DNA of 8,936 nucleotides from Rickettsiales bacterium (GTDB taxonomy: Bacteria > Pseudomonadota > Alphaproteobacteria > Rs-D84), in contig JAIRLB010000009.1 of assembly GCA_031259745.1 (NCBI GenBank), positions 1-8,936 of the forward strand. Direction: 5' to 3'. Below are positions 6,115 through 8,936 of the stretch, piece by piece. The translations under genes and the position numbers were made by a program. Below the pieces are notes generated by a model. That model was not told the origin of the DNA and did not search any database. It worked only from the letters and a program-made list of their open reading frames with translations. Every line of letters begins with the position of its first letter. Position 1 is the first letter of the stretch.

Positions 6115-6143
6115 ATTATATCATTAAATGACATATGAGTGAA
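6115..6143 (-). promoter_or_regulatory. Sigma70-type promoter for the 693-residue gene
   Basis: On the minus strand, TTCACT (6138-6143) and TATAAT (6115-6120) are separated by 17 bases. The -10 is perfect and the -35 matches 4 of 6. A start near 6108 leaves a leader of about 26 bases with the Shine-Dalgarno in place. Confidence 0.7.
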
Positions 6144-6166
6144 GTATTAATTATTTCTACACAAAC

Positions 6167-6195
6167 TTGACAAACGCTGCATTTTGACATATAAT
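6167..6195 (+). promoter_or_regulatory. Consensus sigma70 promoter for the 314-residue gene, probably leaderless mRNA
   Basis: TTGACA (6167-6172) and TATAAT (6190-6195) are both perfect, with a 17-base spacer. The expected transcription start (about 6202) falls on the ATG itself, and no Shine-Dalgarno is present. It faces the opposite promoter at 6115-6143, so regulators or supercoiling could couple the two genes. Confidence 0.85.
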
Positions 6196-6198
6196 TAG

Positions 6199-7143
6199 AT
6201 GATGTTAAAAAAGGCAAAAGATTTTTTGAAAACCAACAAATACGCAGTTATCTGGACAATCTGCTATATTGCGGCAATATTTTTGATTCTGCGGCTGCTG
6301 TTTGGTTTTAATCTGTTTTCTCTGCGCGATTGGTCTATATTGCTGAGCGCAAGACTGCATGGTTTCACAGGATTTGTGTTTGGCATTTTATTATTGGCCG
6401 CGCTGCCGATGTATATGGCAAGCACATTGATTATTGTTCGCACAAAAGAGCCTTTGTTCACAATCGTTCCGAAAAAAGACAAGAAAGAAGATGAAAAAAC
6501 AGAAGAAAAGAAAGAAGAGCAAGAATTGCCCCCTGCTTTTCCGGCCGGACTTCCCACAGAATTGCGGGGCGCGTTTTTGCGCGCGCGCCAGAGCATTGGC
6601 AACAGACCCGAATCTTCATTCGATATGAAAGACGTTTACAAAGAATCAAGCGCCGAGCAACCGGTGGTTGAACCAACCCCTGAATCGTCGGATTCCGGGC
6701 TGCCATTGCCCGATAATTTCGATTTTTCGGCGACCGAGGCCGCGCAACCCGCGCCTGTTTTCAAAGAAATCAATTTTGGCGGATTTGACAGCGAAAAAGA
6801 AGGCAAAGAAGAAATTATCGAAGAAATCGAATCATCAGAGTTAATAAAACATTTTGAAAGCAGGAAATACGATTATGTTGTCGAAGGCGATATTGTTATT
6901 GCTAACGGCCTGGCAATCGCCGCGCATAGCGATTCTGATTTCTGGATTGCCGATGACGAGAATTGGTTTGCCGCCGGCAAGCAAAAACCATCACCGATAT
7001 CACAGGCGCAGACCGCAGCCAAGAAACATAATGCGACGCCGGCAATTTATCTGGCCCAGAAAAATATCATGGATATCGATTCGCGAATATCGGCGTGGGA
7101 ATCCAGCGGCGTCACTGTCCTGACCGACCTGGCAAGCGTGTAA
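6199..7143 (+). CDS. Two-TM inner-membrane protein with large cytoplasmic tail, unknown function
   Basis: 314 residues from ATG 6199. A second ATG follows at once at 6202 and is the more likely leaderless start. Basic N-terminus, then TM helices at about 16-37 and 55-80, joined by a short loop with Arg/Asp. A Lys/Glu tract (92-109) suggests the rest is cytoplasmic. Residues about 110-215 are Pro/Ser/Glu-rich and disordered. The last ~95 residues (220-314) form a compact domain: VVEGDIVIANGLAIAAHS, WIADDENWFAAG, then PISQAQTAAKKHNATPAIYLAQ and SGVTVLTDL. This strand/helix order, with a P..Q motif, loosely recalls NERD or other restriction-endonuclease-fold domains. However, I see no convincing D-ExK catalytic set, so this is tentative. 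No cysteine occurs outside the membrane region, in contrast to its neighbours. The gene ends 53 bases from the convergent gene, with a shared terminator between. Confidence 0.85.
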   Translation: MMLKKAKDFLKTNKYAVIWTICYIAAIFLILRLLFGFNLFSLRDWSILLSARLHGFTGFVFGILLLAALPMYMASTLIIVRTKEPLFTIVPKKDKKEDEKTEEKKEEQELPPAFPAGLPTELRGAFLRARQSIGNRPESSFDMKDVYKESSAEQPVVEPTPESSDSGLPLPDNFDFSATEAAQPAPVFKEINFGGFDSEKEGKEEIIEEIESSELIKHFESRKYDYVVEGDIVIANGLAIAAHSDSDFWIADDENWFAAGKQKPSPISQAQTAAKKHNATPAIYLAQKNIMDIDSRISAWESSGVTVLTDLASV

Positions 7144-7150
7144 TAACGAT

Positions 7151-7194
7151 TTGAATCGCACCGATTCAAAAAACGCACCGAACGGTGCGTTTTT
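7151..7194. terminator. Tandem hairpins forming a bidirectional terminator between convergent genes
   Basis: The first hairpin is TTGAATCG-CAC-CGATTCAA (7151-7169). The second, ACGCACCG-AA-CGGTGCGT (7173-7190), is flanked by A and T runs and continues into TTTT (to 7194). It serves the 314-residue gene on the plus strand and, by symmetry, the minus-strand gene whose stop is at 7199-7197. Confidence 0.85.
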
Positions 7195-7196
7195 AT

Positions 7197-8936
7197 TTAG
7201 AAATTGGTAATCTTGCAATCTTTTTTTTCATCTTCCCAATCTTTGCAATATTTTTTGCCGAACAGTGGATTCTTGGTATTAGCACAATTTTGCGATGTCG
7301 TGCACTTTTCGCATTCCAATGTTTCCCAGTTGAATGTGCTGGTAATGGTTTGCTTAAAGTTCCATTGGTTCAGTTGCTTGCTGCCCATTAATTGGTCTTT
7401 TGTAAAGCCGCCGGCTGCGCCATTACCCCCCCCGCCGCCAGACATAGATGCAGCCAATCCGACACCTGCGGCACCAACTACAGCCATACCCGCGCTAGCT
7501 GTCAATGCTGCCGCAGCACTGGCGGAAATACCCAACGCGGAAGCAGAAAAGCCCACGCCAGATGCTGCCGCCAAAGCCGGCCCCGCAAGAGGCATCGCAA
7601 CAAGCGCGCCTGCGATAACCATACCTTTTAGAATCTTGCCAAATGCATTTCCAGGGGGATTTGGACTTTGCGCCAATATGCTGGCCTCTGCTAAATTTAC
7701 ACAAGCAACCCTGGCTGCCTCGCGGCGGATATTCAAACGATCTTCCTTGCGAATATCAGCCAGACGTTCGCCAACTTTCGCATAATCTTCCATCATCTTC
7801 TTATTCAATTCGTCATATTTGGCATAATAATTTTGCTTTGCCACCTTGATTGCATGTATTCGTATGACCTGGCGCATTTGTTTGGTCAATTCCGGGAATC
7901 GCGCGTTTTCTGCGCCACCGCGTCCAATCTTTGGCATATCTTTCATTCCTTGTACCTGGCGACCCGACATACAGTACTGAACCGTCGGATCGGCTTCGAT
8001 GGCACCGATTGCATTATTTATGGATTGTTGCAAGCTGCGAACTTCGGTGCTTACCTTTTGCCTGATATCGTTCTTTTCCCCATCTGAGAATTTCTGACTT
8101 GTCAATTCCTCAATCTTTGCTATATATTCGTCAGCATTCATCAATTCATCATCAGATCCGCCCAATGTATCCCAATATATAACGCCGGTTATAGTAGAGG
8201 CAATCGCCAATGAAGGACCACGTTGACCTGTTTTTGCATTTATCAATGTTCCGGCCAGTTCATCATCGCTGATTTGGTCCAAAGATGTGCGGCATTTATT
8301 ATAATCAATGCCAAACACATTGCCTGTCATATCGTATTCACAGAATTTATACTGTAATGAACGTGATCCTATACCCTCATCAACGGCGAGGCCATTGCAT
8401 TCTTCTGTTCCGCCGCAAACCTTAACCATGGCCTCGTCGGCTGCGGCCTGGCAGGCGGTCAGGAAATTGTTGTCAATATTAAGCATGATTCCCTGAACCA
8501 TGGTGGACAGTTCGTCATATACGGCATTATCGCGGATGCTTGTTTTGCCCGATGCGTCGCTGTAGACTTTTTGGCATCCGGTCAGCTTGTCATAGGGGCA
8601 CATGCGGATAATGGTATCGGTGTCCAGACCTATGCATTGTGTATAGTCGGAGCCGCATCTGTCTTCGGCTTGAAGACATTCTTTGACCTCGGTGGTGCAG
8701 CTGTCAACCCTCATAGAAGCAAGTTTGGCATATACAAAATCCATGATCAAAGGCTCTGCAGCCTCGCAAGGGTCGATTTGAACGCGGCATAACGAGCGGA
8801 CGGTTTCAGGTCTGGACAGGCACAGATCATAAGATCCATCCGGGTCGTTTGGATCCATGGTGTCCTTGCAGGCCTTCTGAAAACAGGAAGAAATATTAGC
8901 GATGCAGTTCTGACGCAGGTCGGATTCCGCAAGCAG
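7197..8936 (-). CDS. Large cysteine-rich protein with Ala/Gly hydrophobic domain, unknown function (5' end outside window)
   Basis: The frame is open to the window edge. 579 residues are visible, and the first in-frame ATG (8858) is internal because the 26 codons before it carry the same cysteine pattern. The visible N-terminal half (1-215) has 18 cysteines in short-spaced pairs, apparently disulfide-rich. Residues about 265-425 are mostly helical, with a coiled coil rich in K/E/R (about 350-405). Next comes a 60-residue Ala/Gly/Ser hydrophobic domain (about 436-497), long enough for two membrane passes and containing glycine-zipper spacing. A five-Gly run follows (500-504), and a C-terminal tail has five cysteines (542, 545, 551, 564, 574). 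The total is 24 visible cysteines. The Gly run is encoded by eight consecutive G's (C's at 7426-7433), a possible slippage site. No family recognised. The general plan matches the 693-residue protein, so a related envelope role is likely. Confidence 0.83.
   Translation of the reverse strand: MLAESDLRQNCIANISSCFQKACKDTMDPNDPDGSYDLCLSRPETVRSLCRVQIDPCEAAEPLIMDFVYAKLASMRVDSCTTEVKECLQAEDRCGSDYTQCIGLDTDTIIRMCPYDKLTGCQKVYSDASGKTSIRDNAVYDELSTMVQGIMLNIDNNFLTACQAAADEAMVKVCGGTEECNGLAVDEGIGSRSLQYKFCEYDMTGNVFGIDYNKCRTSLDQISDDELAGTLINAKTGQRGPSLAIASTITGVIYWDTLGGSDDELMNADEYIAKIEELTSQKFSDGEKNDIRQKVSTEVRSLQQSINNAIGAIEADPTVQYCMSGRQVQGMKDMPKIGRGGAENARFPELTKQMRQVIRIHAIKVAKQNYYAKYDELNKKMMEDYAKVGERLADIRKEDRLNIRREAARVACVNLAEASILAQSPNPPGNAFGKILKGMVIAGALVAMPLAGPALAAASGVGFSASALGISASAAAALTASAGMAVVGAAGVGLAASMSGGGGGNGAAGGFTKDQLMGSKQLNQWNFKQTITSTFNWETLECEKCTTSQNCANTKNPLFGKKYCKDWEDEKKDCKITNF

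Noticed and set aside
6083..6115. Longer start (TTG 6115) for the 693-residue protein
   Set aside because: It would start within the -10 box and put charged residues before the signal peptide. The ATG at 6082 has a strong Shine-Dalgarno.

Overview
The window looks like part of a Gram-negative, probably alphaproteobacterial and host-associated chromosome. This is inferred from Sec signal peptides, a C-terminal OmpA-type peptidoglycan-binding domain, many cysteine-rich predicted periplasmic or surface proteins, moderate and uneven GC, and good sigma70-type promoters. There are no rRNA or tRNA genes, no CRISPR array and no transposase, so the taxonomic placement is weak.

Left part (1-3008, + strand): three genes in what looks like one operon. 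They are the 3' end of a charged, low-complexity protein (1-387), a small secreted cysteine-containing protein (412-1122), and a 629-residue secreted protein ending in an OmpA domain (1119-3008, ATGA overlap with the gene before it).

Middle (3009-4000): an island of about 1 kb between two convergent large genes. It carries one small DUF559 / Vsr-like endonuclease gene (3345-3773). The gene is bracketed by two nearly perfect inverted copies of a palindromic REP-like repeat (3281-3340 and 3691-3742). Outside these lie further hairpins and four copies of a short motif close to AAAGACCAAAGAACAAA, arranged as an outward pair on each side. This is the most unusual structure in the window. It looks like a non-autonomous or nuclease-associated repeat element.

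Right part (4001-8936): a 693-residue secreted protein with 22 cysteines (minus strand, 4001-6082) is divergently arranged with a 314-residue two-TM inner-membrane protein (plus strand, 6199-7143). Between them are two well-formed, face-to-face promoters, and the plus-strand promoter appears to give a leaderless mRNA. The 314-residue gene converges on a large cysteine-rich protein with an Ala/Gly hydrophobic domain (7197-8936, minus strand, 5' end outside the window). A symmetric hairpin terminator lies between these two.

The three large secreted proteins share one design: a cysteine-rich region plus very Gly/Ala-rich, glycine-zipper-like hydrophobic segments. One of them also has an OmpA anchor. 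They may contribute to one envelope structure, but no known system could be named and their function is unknown.
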